The notes: generated by a model not told the origin, from the letters alone. Shown: positions 8,476 through 18,298, counted from the first letter of the stretch. The stretch: 64,000 nucleotides of DNA from an uncultured Spirochaetales bacterium (GCA_949293335.1 CASFDA010000013.1:62001-126000); one strand, 5' to 3'. Made by a program: numbers and translations.

Positions 8476-9387
8476 TCAATCAGCGATGAGGGAATAGAGG
8501 GAGCTTCCGTTCTCTTCCTTTGCAGTCTCAACCAACAGCTCATCTGATGACATTGCAGGAATGAGTATGAGATTGAGGAATGTGTCTGTTTCCATTCCAA
8601 AAAGATCTGCAAGCTCATTCTCTGTATATTTTTTTCCTCTTTCCATTCTCGTCTTCAGATAATTTGCAGCTTGGGAGGATACTGTGTCATATATGCTTTT
8701 GCAGTCTGCGGCATTGTATAGCGCGAGGATGAGCGATTCCATCAGGAACTTCACCATGTCGTATGTGTTCTTGCTTTCGACGATCCTGTTGTGATCCTCT
8801 CTGTGGATCAGGAATGCCTCTTCAAAATTGACCCCTGCGAATCTTGGATCATAGATCATGAGATCGTGATAGAGCTCGATACGTGCAGCGATATCTGAAA
8901 ATGGAAAATCGAAGTTTTCCTTGTCTGATAAGCGGAGATACTTGTCAGCCATCATGAAAAATTCCTGATTGCTGCTTTCTTTTGAATATGTTCTCCGTGC
9001 ATCGCGAAGTGCGTTGCTTCGTTTCTGGATATATACATTCGCTTCATCAGGTTCAAGTCCGCAACTTTCCCTCACAAAGTCCTGATATGATGTGTATCTC
9101 TTCTTGTCGAGTACCTGATCTTCGGTATCCCTTATGTTCTTTGTAAGCGAGAACTGTAGGGGACCGATTCCCCCTTCCTTCATCGGCGTTATGATAAGGG
9201 TGCCACTTGAATCGTACCCCCGGAACTGGTAAAGACGTACACTCGCATTTGCCTTTCCTTCCAGATTTATGAATATCAGCGACTCGTTATTGAAGCTCTC
9301 TCCGATGGTGTTATTTAATGTCTCCCGGATCCTCAGCCGGAGATTGTCCAATTCGATCGTATTGTTGCTTTTTCTTATCCTTGCCAT
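8476..9387 (-). CDS. Conserved-looking hypothetical protein, 303 residues
   Basis: No family is recognised. The product is soluble, with no signal peptide or membrane segment. It opens with a basic MARIRKSNN and has a beta-rich N-terminal half (LIFINLEGKANASVRLYQF, then TLIITPMKEGGIGPLQFSL). A mostly helical, charged C-terminal half follows (for example YDMVKFLMESLILALYNAADCKSIYD). It lies 37 bases downstream of the U32 peptidase gene and 54 bases before valS on the same strand, so it is probably co-transcribed. No clear ribosome site precedes the ATG. Codon use and composition match the neighbours. Confidence 0.75.
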   Translation of the reverse strand: MARIRKSNNTIELDNLRLRIRETLNNTIGESFNNESLIFINLEGKANASVRLYQFRGYDSSGTLIITPMKEGGIGPLQFSLTKNIRDTEDQVLDKKRYTSYQDFVRESCGLEPDEANVYIQKRSNALRDARRTYSKESSNQEFFMMADKYLRLSDKENFDFPFSDIAARIELYHDLMIYDPRFAGVNFEEAFLIHREDHNRIVESKNTYDMVKFLMESLILALYNAADCKSIYDTVSSQAANYLKTRMERGKKYTENELADLFGMETDTFLNLILIPAMSSDELLVETAKEENGSSLYSLIAD

Positions 9388-9424
9388 GTGAAAAAGATAA
9401 TAAATCCTCCCGTCAGGGACAACA

Positions 9425-10639
9425 TCACCTGAGGATCTTGTCCTTGTTTTCTTTCCTCATCAGATACCCTTTCCTGAGAGGCAGGCTGCTTCTGATGTAT
9501 GCGACCTTGCCATGGTCTGTCTTCTCAATTTGGACCATGTTCTCATCGAGAAGAGCGAGTGGCCTTTCTCTCATGAGATGGATATTCGGAGCGATATACT
9601 CAATCTCATCATCAGCTCTTATCTGATTCTTCACATCCAGCTGGAACACATTCTCTCCGACTTGTTCTCCGACTTTTCCAAGGTACAGGTATGAGCGTTC
9701 ATATCCATAGCTTGTCGGTCGTGAGACATCGTCTGTATCCGTGAAGAAGAACCCTGTAGTGAATTCCCTGTGCGATACATCATAAAGGTCACTTCTGTAT
9801 TCGTCCTTGTCCGGGGAATCATCGAGCGCTTTGCGGTATGCACGGGTCACAAGTGCGACATAGTATTCGGATTTCATCCTACCCTCGATCTTGAAGCTTG
9901 ATATCCCAGCCATTTCCAGCTCCTTGATATGGTCGTACATCATCAGATCTTTGGAACTGAGGATAGTTGTGAAACCATCGTGCTCTTCGATTGGATAATA
10001 CTTTCCAGGCCTTTCTTCTTCCTCGAGCGCGTAGCTGAGGCGGTAGTTCCATCTGCAGGTATGACTGCAATCCCCCTGATTCGCACTTCGTCCTGTAAGG
10101 GCCTTGGACAGAATGCATCTTCCTGAGTATGCCATGCACATTGCGCCATGGACAAAACACTCGAGATCGAGAGATGGGACATAATCCTTGATCATCTTGA
10201 TCTCGTCAATTGATGTTTCCCTTCCTAGTATTACCCTCTTGAAACCCATGTCATGGTACATCTTTGCACTTTCTCTGTTGATGCATGAAGCCTGGGTCGA
10301 AAGGTGTAGCTCCCTTTCTGGAAAATTCTTTTGCAGGAATGGCACGAGCCCGATATCGCTGATGATGAACGCATCGATAGGCCAGGATGAAAGCTCATCC
10401 TTCATCGAGTAGAGCAGATCGAGATCTTTTTGGTGGAAAAGTATATTCAGTGCGAGGTATAGCCTCTTATTGTTCTTACTCTTGATCTGTTTTACTTCTG
10501 TTATGTCTTTTTCACTGAAGTTGTCTGCATTGGCCCTGAGTGAGAAATGCTCAAGGCCCATGTAACATGCATCTGCACCATAGCTATATGCAGTTTTAAG
10601 TTTCTCCAGATTTCCTGCTGGGGATAAAAGTTCACTCAT
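9425..10639 (-). CDS. U32 family peptidase (RlhA/TrhP-like)
   Basis: A 404-residue protein that starts MSELLSPAGNLEKLKTAYSYGADACYMG, the standard U32 opening. The signature ECFVHGAMCMAYSGRC lies at about 160-175, followed by the QGDCSHTCRW block (about 188-197); Cys168, Cys175, Cys191 and Cys195 are the likely Fe-S ligands. Characterised relatives act in tRNA and rRNA hydroxylation (TrhP, RlhA) or ubiquinone synthesis, so an RNA-modifying role is likelier than proteolysis. The start at 10639 overlaps the lon stop by 8 bases, which indicates coupling. An upstream in-frame ATG at 10696 would lie inside lon and add a low-complexity basic stretch, so it was rejected. Confidence 0.9.
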   Translation of the reverse strand: MSELLSPAGNLEKLKTAYSYGADACYMGLEHFSLRANADNFSEKDITEVKQIKSKNNKRLYLALNILFHQKDLDLLYSMKDELSSWPIDAFIISDIGLVPFLQKNFPERELHLSTQASCINRESAKMYHDMGFKRVILGRETSIDEIKMIKDYVPSLDLECFVHGAMCMAYSGRCILSKALTGRSANQGDCSHTCRWNYRLSYALEEEERPGKYYPIEEHDGFTTILSSKDLMMYDHIKELEMAGISSFKIEGRMKSEYYVALVTRAYRKALDDSPDKDEYRSDLYDVSHREFTTGFFFTDTDDVSRPTSYGYERSYLYLGKVGEQVGENVFQLDVKNQIRADDEIEYIAPNIHLMRERPLALLDENMVQIEKTDHGKVAYIRSSLPLRKGYLMRKENKDKILR

Positions 10640-13094
10640 TCTTCTTCTTCTCCAGACCCTTCTGCCATTCTTCTTCTTTCTTCTTGAGTTCTTCATCTGA
10701 AAGACGGACTGTGCTCTCGTTTGGGAATGCGATGCTCAGTACTTCCGAAATGTCAGAAACGAGGTGGAACACAACATCTCCCTTCACTTCGGCGTCTAAA
10801 AGTTCGAGATCTCTCTGGTTCCTTTTTGGAATAATGATCTCCTTGATTCCATTTCGTCTTGCAGCGAGTATCTTTTCCTTCAGACCTCCGATAGGCATAA
10901 CCTTTCCTGTGAGCGTGAGCTCTCCTGTCATAGCAAGATCGCTTTTCTCCGTTATTCCTCTTATCATCGACCAAAGGGCGACAAAGAGTGTGATTCCAGC
11001 AGACGGACCATCTTTGGGCGTTGCGCCTTCTGGAATGTGGATATGTATAGAATGGCATTTGAACCAAGATGGATCAAAACCACGGAGCATGTACTCTTTC
11101 TTAAGCGTTGATAGTGCGATGTTGCACGACTCTTTCATGACATCTCCGAGCTGTCCTGTGATCTTGAAATCCTCATGCCCGAAGATTGCCTCTGCCTCAA
11201 TCAGGAGGGTATCTCCACCAAGGCTTGTCCATGCAAGTCCTATCGCTGTCCCTGGTGTAGATGCCGTTACTTTGTCATCTAGATCAAAAATCGGCTTTCC
11301 GAGATCGCTTGCAATCTTTTCTTTGTCGACAGTAATCTCATCAAGGGAATTGTCTTCAATGACAGAGAGTGCTATCTTCCTGAGCACTTTGTCGATGTTC
11401 TTCTCGTAGTTCCTCACCCCGGCTTCGCGAGAGTATTCTTCTGCAATTGAAAGCAGCGCATCGTCTGTGAAGTTGATCTTCTTTCCCTCAAGTCCGTTAA
11501 CCTTCATCAGTCTTGGAAGAAGGTAATTCTTTGCAATCTTGAGTTTTTCTTCTGGGGTATACCCTGAGAGTTCTATGATCTCCATACGGTCAAGAAGAGC
11601 GTATGGAATCGTCTCAAGCGTATTTGCAGTCACGATGAAAAGAACTTTTGAGAGATCGTATGGAATGTCAACATAGAGATCCTGGAAGTGACTGTTCTGC
11701 TCAGGGTCAAGCGCTTCCAAGAGGGCAGCAGCTGGATCTCCTTTGTAATCAGTTCCGATCTTGTCTATCTCATCGATCAGGAATAGAGGGTCAGTCTCGC
11801 CAGACTCGATCATTCCCTTGATCAGCTTTCCAGGCATTGCGCCGACATAAGTTCTTCTGTGTCCCTTGATCTCTGCCTCGTCGTGCATGCCTCCTACACT
11901 GAAACGGTAGTATTTCCGTCCAAGTGCTTCCGCAATTGATTTACCGACGCTTGTCTTTCCAACTCCGGGAGGACCGACAAGACAGATGATTGCGCCTTGG
12001 GTGGACATTGAGAGAGAACGGGATGCGAGGAACTCGACGATCCTGTCCTTGACATCTTTCATCCCGTAGTGATCTCGGTCGAGTACTTCACGCACATGTG
12101 TGATATCGTATTTCGGTTTCTCGTTCCCGTCACTGAAGGGGAGGGACAGCAATGTCTCCAAATAGCTTCTTATGAGAAGATATTCAGGACTCATCTGATC
12201 TGTGAATCCAAGTCTCTTGAGTTCCTTGTCAAAAGCTTCACGATATTCAGGTGGAAAGTTCTTCTCGTTTCCTTTCTTTGTTATTTCAGCAATATCAGCT
12301 TCCTTGCCACTTGTGTACGGTGCACCCTGCATTCCCCCGAGCTTTTCCTGGAGGATTTTGATCTGCTGCCTGATCACCTGTTCCTGATTGCGTTTGTTCA
12401 TAGTTTCGAACAACTCATTCCGGATTTGGTTTTCAGTAGTGATTATCTCCTTCTCGTTCTCAAGATACGAAAGGAGCTTCTCGTACTTTTCCTTAAGATC
12501 GAAAGTCTCTAGCAGATCCTGAAGAAACTCCCTGGGTGCAGAGATGGATGATGCCACGTAATTCAGCAACATAAGAGGATCTTTGATATTTGCGATGTTC
12601 ACATCTGCCGCGAAAGAGAAGATTGGCGATTGCGGAACGAGTTCTGAGAGGACTTTCCTCAAAAGCCTGTCGTATGGAGCCAGAAATCTTTCTGACTGTT
12701 TTTCTGGCTTTATGATGCTTACATCGGCCACTAGGAATTCTGTATCTGATCTGATCTCATCAATGTGTATTACATCGATTGTCTCGACAAATGCATGTAT
12801 GGACTTGTTTGGCAGGCGTACAAAGCGCGTTACCCTTGCAAGTGTTCCATATTCATATGTGAGAGGCTGCTTCCTGTTCTGTTCTTCAAGCCTCTCTCTG
12901 AGGGAGAGGTTTGCCTTGTCTCCTAGTGAGAGTACGACGCCAAATAGAGTAGAGTCCTTGCTGGCGTCTTCTATCATGTTTATTTCTTCCGCACGCTGGA
13001 TCACCAATGTTGTCATACCGCCTGGAAATAGCGGTTTCTGGTCAAGGACCAGCATGCGCAGGTTTGTTATTTTTCCTTCTTCGATTTCTGTCAT
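10632..13094 (-). CDS. lon: ATP-dependent Lon protease
   Basis: An 820-residue AAA+ serine protease that degrades damaged and regulatory proteins in the cytoplasm. In order: an N-terminal substrate domain (LVLDQKPLFPGGMTTLVI near the start) and a coiled middle. The ATPase carries Walker A GPPGVGKTSVGKS (about 373-385) and Walker B LFLIDEIDK (about 434-442). The protease domain holds the catalytic Ser in PKDGPSAGIT (about 697) and the Lys in GGLKEKILAA (about 740), with the family spacing of about 43. ATG 13094 is chosen over an upstream in-frame start at 13133. No clear ribosome site is visible. It is the first gene of a minus-strand group and diverges from arcC. Confidence 0.97.
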   Translation of the reverse strand: MTEIEEGKITNLRMLVLDQKPLFPGGMTTLVIQRAEEINMIEDASKDSTLFGVVLSLGDKANLSLRERLEEQNRKQPLTYEYGTLARVTRFVRLPNKSIHAFVETIDVIHIDEIRSDTEFLVADVSIIKPEKQSERFLAPYDRLLRKVLSELVPQSPIFSFAADVNIANIKDPLMLLNYVASSISAPREFLQDLLETFDLKEKYEKLLSYLENEKEIITTENQIRNELFETMNKRNQEQVIRQQIKILQEKLGGMQGAPYTSGKEADIAEITKKGNEKNFPPEYREAFDKELKRLGFTDQMSPEYLLIRSYLETLLSLPFSDGNEKPKYDITHVREVLDRDHYGMKDVKDRIVEFLASRSLSMSTQGAIICLVGPPGVGKTSVGKSIAEALGRKYYRFSVGGMHDEAEIKGHRRTYVGAMPGKLIKGMIESGETDPLFLIDEIDKIGTDYKGDPAAALLEALDPEQNSHFQDLYVDIPYDLSKVLFIVTANTLETIPYALLDRMEIIELSGYTPEEKLKIAKNYLLPRLMKVNGLEGKKINFTDDALLSIAEEYSREAGVRNYEKNIDKVLRKIALSVIEDNSLDEITVDKEKIASDLGKPIFDLDDKVTASTPGTAIGLAWTSLGGDTLLIEAEAIFGHEDFKITGQLGDVMKESCNIALSTLKKEYMLRGFDPSWFKCHSIHIHIPEGATPKDGPSAGITLFVALWSMIRGITEKSDLAMTGELTLTGKVMPIGGLKEKILAARRNGIKEIIIPKRNQRDLELLDAEVKGDVVFHLVSDISEVLSIAFPNESTVRLSDEELKKKEEEWQKGLEKKKNE

Positions 13095-13172
13095 GTGACT
13101 AAAATAATATTGATGAAAAGCTCTGGCAAGCAATTGAGTTGCATTCTACTTGCCCTGTGATATCCTTTTTCT

Positions 13173-14114
13173 ATGGATTCCAGACTGATCGTCATAGCAA
13201 TAGGGGGAAACTCCCTTATTGAGGATAAAAATCATGTAACGGTGGCAGCTCAGTACGAAGCTGCGCGAAAGACGGCTCATCACATTGCGAAGCTCATAGA
13301 GCGTGGGCATAAGGTAGTGATCGTCCATGGAAATGGTCCGCAAGTCGGCTATATACTCCTTCGCGCGGAGTATGCGCGAAAGATTCTCCATACAGTTCCT
13401 CTTGACTCATGTGTCGCTGATACTCAAGGCGCGATCGGCTATCAGCTCCAGAGAGCCTTTTACAATGAATTCAGGGAACTCGGGATAGAAAAGGATGTGG
13501 TTACTCTCGTCACTGAGGTTGAAGTCGACGATGATGATCCATCCTTTGAGAATCCGACAAAGCCGATAGGTTCCTTCATGACAGAAGAGGATGCTCTTTT
13601 CCACCAGAAGGAGAATGGCTGGTCTGTTATTGAGGATGCCGGAAGGGGTTGGAGGCGGGTTGTTCCTTCTCCAAAGCCGAAAAGAATAATAGAGCTCAAT
13701 ACAATAAAAAAGCTTGTTGCGTCAGATACGTTGGTAATTGCCGCAGGGGGCGGAGGCATTCCTGTTGTCATTGGAAAGGATGGAATTGAAGGACGTGAGG
13801 CTGTGATAGACAAAGATCTCGCTGCTTCTATTCTTGCAACAAGCCTCAACGCAGATCTTTTCCTGATAAGCACTGCCGTCGAGAAGGTCTATCTCAACTG
13901 GGGAAAGAGTGATATGAAGGCTTTGGACCTGATAAGCAAGGCCGAGGCTGAAAAGTATATGGGGGAGGATCATTTCAAGAAAGGTTCAATGCTTCCTAAA
14001 GTGGAAGCGATCGTCAACTATCTTTCAAAAGGCGGGAAAATGGGAATAATCACAGATCCGGAACATATTCTGGATGCTGTGGACGGTAAAGGTGGAACGG
14101 TCATCGTTCCTTGA
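13173..14114 (+). CDS. arcC: Carbamate kinase
   Basis: A 313-residue enzyme that transfers phosphate between carbamoyl phosphate and ADP, yielding ATP, ammonia and CO2. Family blocks: VIAIGGNSLI (7-16), VVIVHGNGPQVGYIL (about 48-62), CVADTQGAIGYQLQRA (about 79-94), VIAAGGGGIPV (about 189-199) and GSMLPKVEAIVNYL near the C-terminus. No arginine deiminase or ornithine carbamoyltransferase is adjacent. The only carbamoyltransferase in the window is the YgeW-type protein at 59.9-61.1 kb, a plausible source of its carbamoyl phosphate. Its last 14 bases overlap the convergent DUF4105 gene. Confidence 0.96.
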   Translation: MDSRLIVIAIGGNSLIEDKNHVTVAAQYEAARKTAHHIAKLIERGHKVVIVHGNGPQVGYILLRAEYARKILHTVPLDSCVADTQGAIGYQLQRAFYNEFRELGIEKDVVTLVTEVEVDDDDPSFENPTKPIGSFMTEEDALFHQKENGWSVIEDAGRGWRRVVPSPKPKRIIELNTIKKLVASDTLVIAAGGGGIPVVIGKDGIEGREAVIDKDLAASILATSLNADLFLISTAVEKVYLNWGKSDMKALDLISKAEAEKYMGEDHFKKGSMLPKVEAIVNYLSKGGKMGIITDPEHILDAVDGKGGTVIVP

Positions 14115-15330
14115 GCGAGACTAGAAAATACGGGAGCGCAAACAGGGCAGAGAGGAGAATATATGGTATATTGTCCTGGATGAAAAGATCGATATAGATT
14201 CCCTTTGCGGCCATTGTAAGGAAAGAGAGGATGAGGATGAGTTTTGAGAACCTTATCCTCTTTTTCATGCCTTTCCCCCTCAGTCCCTCGACCGTATAGA
14301 TAAGATATAGAGGATTGATAAGTATCAGGTTTGCATTGAAGTACGTGACATCATGGTTTGTTGCGCACATCATGAAAAGAAGTACTGCGCTCACAATCGA
14401 GAGAATAAGAGCGATTGAGCTTGAGATCAGATCTGCAATGCGCATCGCAGCGCGTTTGCCAGACAGATAGAGAATGGATATCAGGAGTGAGTAGGAAGAA
14501 AAGCATATGAACGATTTAAACAACAGGCTTGGGCCATTGTAATGTGTCCGTGATTCACTTTCATAGTAGATTATGCTTTCATTGTTCTGATATTTTGCTA
14601 TTGCCTCTTCCAGCACCTCTGGAAGGAATGTCTCGTCGTAATAATCTATCTTCCTGTCGATTTCAGGTCCTTCTAGAAAGTTTAGGAGAAGTGACATCAG
14701 GAAATTCTTATCAAGGTATCTGGATGCGCTTTTACGATAACTTTCACCTCTTGAAATGCCTCTTGCCCATGTTTCGAATTTCCCTTCGGTTGCGGCATTG
14801 TACAAATCCCTTATCCTTGTCGCGCAATTGTCCTTGTAATAGTGATATAGGTAGCTTCTGTTCTCTGGCCTGAGATTGTATGAGATGAAGGACGCCATCT
14901 CTTCTTTTTTTCCTTCGGATAGTAAGAGGGGAAGTATCCTTATTGTCCTGTCTGTCGATGAGAAATGGCTGAGTCTCCACTCAGTGGGGGCATCTGAAGC
15001 GCTGTAATACAGGAGCCCCATGATGAAATTTCTATAAAACCCATCCTGAAAAGAGAAGTTGCCCCAGTCTGTGAAGTGACTTTTCCCTCCTTGTTCTATT
15101 ATGAGTCCAGAGTGTCCGAAATAAGAGTATACTTCGCTTCCTCCTTCCACCGTGACAAGATAGATATTCACATCATCACCCTCATCGTTTGAGAAATCAA
15201 ACTTGAGAAGGTTTTCTTTGATGGGAAAAGGATTTTCGACTATTTCCCCGTTCATGGATGCGGCGTTCAGAGAAAAAGCCAGAAGAAGCAGGGGATATAG
15301 TATACGATGTGTTGACACTCTTTTGATCAC
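14101..15330 (-). CDS. DUF4105 (Lnb N-terminal-like) integral membrane protein
   Basis: A 409-residue protein with an N-terminal signal segment (MIKRVSTHRILYPLLLLAFSLNAASM). The outer domain matches DUF4105: VYSYFGHSGLIIEQGG, FTDWGNFSFQDGFYRNFIMG, then YHYYKDNCATRIRDLYN, whose Cys/His pair suggests a cysteine hydrolase-like fold. The C-terminal third (about 265-405) has several membrane segments (FICFSSYSLLISILYL, SSSIALILSIVSAVLLFMM and others). Biochemical function is unknown. It is divergent from recO with only 18 bases between starts, so its promoter must lie inside recO. Confidence 0.85.
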   Translation of the reverse strand: MIKRVSTHRILYPLLLLAFSLNAASMNGEIVENPFPIKENLLKFDFSNDEGDDVNIYLVTVEGGSEVYSYFGHSGLIIEQGGKSHFTDWGNFSFQDGFYRNFIMGLLYYSASDAPTEWRLSHFSSTDRTIRILPLLLSEGKKEEMASFISYNLRPENRSYLYHYYKDNCATRIRDLYNAATEGKFETWARGISRGESYRKSASRYLDKNFLMSLLLNFLEGPEIDRKIDYYDETFLPEVLEEAIAKYQNNESIIYYESESRTHYNGPSLLFKSFICFSSYSLLISILYLSGKRAAMRIADLISSSIALILSIVSAVLLFMMCATNHDVTYFNANLILINPLYLIYTVEGLRGKGMKKRIRFSKLILILSFLTMAAKGIYIDLFIQDNIPYILLSALFALPYFLVSLKER

Positions 15331-15348
15331 AAAAGTATCTTCAGCTAC

Positions 15349-16086
15349 ATGGAAAGGGACGTCAAGGGGCTTGGAGTTGTACTTGCTAAGAGGGAAGTTG
15401 GGGAAGGAAATGTGCTTCTTTCTCTTTTTTCTCCATCTTTATCCCTTGTGGAAGTCAAGGAGTTTGGGGCACGAAAAGGTAAGAAAGCTCTAAGGGTTCC
15501 TCTTTATTCTGAGGGAAATTTTTCTCTTTATCGCAAAGGAGAGAACTCTTATATCCTGAAAGATGTAGATTTTATCACTATCAGACATGAAATAATGTCA
15601 TCATATGAACGTATGATTTTCTCTTCACTGATGGCTGAGATGACATTGAAGGGAAAAGATTATTCAGAGAACATATATAATCTCATTTCATCGTCTTTGG
15701 ACAGAATGACAGAAACGTATGATGAGAAGAGAGTACTGATCTATTTCATATCACATTACCTTGACTTTTTTGGCTCATTGGGGGATTTTACAACGTGTCC
15801 GGTTTGTCATAGGAAATACAGGGACGATGAGGTCCTTGGATTCAATGAGAGCTTTCGAGTAGCAAGTTGTTCCTCTTGCAGCGATCGGGAGGGGATGATC
15901 CTTCCACCATCGGCAAGGGCATTCCTGGCACGGACGCTTGAGCTTGATATGGATGATGCCCTTTCTCTCGGCATAAGCGAGATGATGCGTGACAGGATCC
16001 TGAGTTATCTTTTGCGTACTCTTTCCCTCGTTTGGCCTTCCAAGCTCTCTCTGTTTGAAGGGCAACTTATGAAAGATTGGATATAG
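15349..16086 (+). CDS. recO: DNA repair protein RecO
   Basis: A 245-residue RecFOR-pathway protein that helps load RecA on gapped DNA. The N-terminal OB-fold opens GLGVVLAKREVGEGNVLLSLFSPSLSLVEV with a following FGARKGKKALRVPL stretch, typical of RecO. The helical C-terminal domain contains a four-Cys zinc site (CPVC near 150-153 and CSSC near 174-177). It is followed after 3 bases by recJ, a rational pairing of recombination genes. The divergent DUF4105 gene starts only 18 bases away. Confidence 0.9.
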   Translation: MERDVKGLGVVLAKREVGEGNVLLSLFSPSLSLVEVKEFGARKGKKALRVPLYSEGNFSLYRKGENSYILKDVDFITIRHEIMSSYERMIFSSLMAEMTLKGKDYSENIYNLISSSLDRMTETYDEKRVLIYFISHYLDFFGSLGDFTTCPVCHRKYRDDEVLGFNESFRVASCSSCSDREGMILPPSARAFLARTLELDMDDALSLGISEMMRDRILSYLLRTLSLVWPSKLSLFEGQLMKDWI

Positions 16087-16089
16087 ATT

Positions 16090-18234
16090 ATGGAATATAG
16101 AGTAAAGACATATTCTTCAGAGACAGTTTTTTCCCTGATGGAAAGATTTGGCCTGGACAGCCTTACCAGTACTATTCTTGCACAGCGTGGCTATGACTGG
16201 AAGAAGATGGCCTATTTCTTTGAAGAGGATATGATATTCCAGCATTCTCCGTTTCTTTTCCAGGATTCATTCGACGCTGTTGAGAGAATAAGTGATGCTC
16301 TCGATGAAAATGAGAAGATCATGGTATATGGTGACAGGGATTGTGATGGAATCACCTCCAGTGCGATAGTCATCCGTGAGCTCAGGCGCCTTGGAGCAAA
16401 GGATAATCTTGTCTATCGCCTTCCTCTGGACGATGAACCTTATGGCTTGACTATGGAAATTGTCAAGGAAGTCATTGATAAGGATGTGAAGCTGCTTATC
16501 ACAGTGGATAATGGTATTACGGCAGTTGAGGAAATAAGGGCGTTGAGAAAGAAAGGGGTTGATGTCATCGTCCTCGATCACCACCTCTCCGGAGAAGATT
16601 TTCCCCCTGCTTATGCCATTCTCGATCCGAAAGTTGAGGGTTCGGGTTATCCATTTTCAGATCCTGCCGCGTGCCTTGTATCCTTCAAGACGATGTTTGC
16701 TCTCCGTTTCCAGCGCAGCCCTTTATACATGAGTCAGTGTATTCTTCTTCACGCTAGTCCGGAAAATGACGGAATACGGGTTGAGGCATACCGGCTTGAG
16801 AATCTGATGCTGACATCAAGTATTGCAGAGAGCATATCTTCAGGTGGATATTACTCTCTCCAGGAAAGCAAACTGATGAAATTTCTCTCTGTCAATCTTC
16901 CGATCATTGTCTATGACAGGGAAAGCGAACTTAGGTTGTTGAGAAAAGCCTTCGGAAACTCTGTTGATATTTCCATTGAGGAACTGCGCCCACGGCTTGA
17001 AAAGCTGATTCCCCAAGTGAAGGGAAAGAGCCTGTATGAACTCTCACTTGTTTCAAAGACAGTTCGCTACAGTGACAGGAGTGCTGAGATGGAGACTCTT
17101 CTGTCGCTATTCAATTCTTATTCCCTTTACAGTACAAAGGGCCTTATGGATGATCTTGATGATAGTCTGGAGCTGGTTGCCATCGGCACAATAGCCGACA
17201 TGATGAACCTTGTCGACGAAAACAGGCTGTTTGTGAAACTTGGGCTCAAAAAACTGAAAAGTCATCCTATGAAGGCGCTTTCGTACCTTATGGCAAGATT
17301 AGATCTTCTGGGACGCAAGCTCAGGGCAAGGGACATTTCTTTCAATCTCTCTCCTGTAATAAACGCAGCAGGAAGAATGGGCTCTCCGGATGTGGCTCTT
17401 TCCCTCCTTCTTTCAGATGATGAGAAAGAGATAGAAACTCTTTCAGAGGAACTTTTGGCTCTGAACAAGGACAGGCAGAGAAGCAGTGATGAGGCATTGT
17501 CTCTTACTGAAGGCATAGCGGAAAGTTCCTATGAACATTTTGCCCATAAGTTCGTGCTTGTATCTGACTCTTCAATTCCTCGTGGCCTTACCGGTGCACT
17601 AGCATCCAGATATCTGAAGAACTACCATGTGCCATCAATTGTGATAGCAGAAACCGAGGATGGAAAGATGGTCGCTTCAATGCGTTCTACGCCATCTTTC
17701 AATTCAAAAGCATTCTTGTCGCGTTTCGAGAACTATTTCTTGTATTATGGCGGGCATAGTGCTGCTGCGGGATTCACTCTGGAAAAGGATAATTTTTTCT
17801 CATTCCTTTCAGATCTTGAGGAACATGTCTTTTCCGATGAAGGTGAGGAAGAGGGAGAGGAAATAGAGATCGAGGCTGTTCTGAACGATGGATACAAGAT
17901 TGATGATCTATGGAAAGTAAAGGAGAGTTTTGAGCCTTTCGGGCAAGGAAATCCTCCGCTTCTCTTCCTTGTGAAGAATGCAAAGATCGTTGATATTGCC
18001 CAAAACAGGAATAACGCAAAGTACTTGCGGTTCTCGATTGAGATACATAACGAAGTCTGGCCTGCAGTATTCTGGGAAAACGATAGGGATGAAGGTTATT
18101 ACTCACCTGGAGATGAAGTAACTCTCATATTCTCTCCCGATATAAATTACTGGAAAGGATTTGAAAAGAAACAGATCCTTGTGAAGGCAATGGAAAAGTG
18201 CGTTTCCCAATTGACAGAGGATTATGTTTTCTGA
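16090..18234 (+). CDS. recJ: Single-stranded-DNA-specific exonuclease RecJ
   Basis: A 714-residue DHH-family 5'-3' exonuclease. Metal-binding motifs: YGDRDCDGITSSA (about 79-91), the DHH triad in VLDHHLSG (about 160-167), and the DHHA1 motif GGHSAAAGF (about 553-561). Also visible are NAAGRMGSPDVAL in the middle and an OB-like C-terminal domain (FEPFGQGNPPLLFLV then FSIEIHNEVWPAVFWEN). It is longer than E. coli RecJ (577 residues). The insertion lies roughly at 205-330, where the sequence departs from the common core. It starts 3 bases after recO. Confidence 0.93.
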   Translation: MEYRVKTYSSETVFSLMERFGLDSLTSTILAQRGYDWKKMAYFFEEDMIFQHSPFLFQDSFDAVERISDALDENEKIMVYGDRDCDGITSSAIVIRELRRLGAKDNLVYRLPLDDEPYGLTMEIVKEVIDKDVKLLITVDNGITAVEEIRALRKKGVDVIVLDHHLSGEDFPPAYAILDPKVEGSGYPFSDPAACLVSFKTMFALRFQRSPLYMSQCILLHASPENDGIRVEAYRLENLMLTSSIAESISSGGYYSLQESKLMKFLSVNLPIIVYDRESELRLLRKAFGNSVDISIEELRPRLEKLIPQVKGKSLYELSLVSKTVRYSDRSAEMETLLSLFNSYSLYSTKGLMDDLDDSLELVAIGTIADMMNLVDENRLFVKLGLKKLKSHPMKALSYLMARLDLLGRKLRARDISFNLSPVINAAGRMGSPDVALSLLLSDDEKEIETLSEELLALNKDRQRSSDEALSLTEGIAESSYEHFAHKFVLVSDSSIPRGLTGALASRYLKNYHVPSIVIAETEDGKMVASMRSTPSFNSKAFLSRFENYFLYYGGHSAAAGFTLEKDNFFSFLSDLEEHVFSDEGEEEGEEIEIEAVLNDGYKIDDLWKVKESFEPFGQGNPPLLFLVKNAKIVDIAQNRNNAKYLRFSIEIHNEVWPAVFWENDRDEGYYSPGDEVTLIFSPDINYWKGFEKKQILVKAMEKCVSQLTEDYVF

Positions 18235-18245
18235 AAAGATAACAG

Positions 18246-18261
18246 AGCATGTTTTCATGCT
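18246..18261 (+). terminator. Short hairpin between recJ and rpsU
   Basis: AGCATG-TTTT-CATGCT followed by TTTC, 12 bases after the recJ stop. The 6-bp stem and weak T tract suggest at most partial termination, so rpsU may receive some read-through from recO-recJ. Confidence 0.35.
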
Positions 18262-18298
18262 TTCATTCTGACCCGGAAGGGAAAGGGGGTGATTATCA

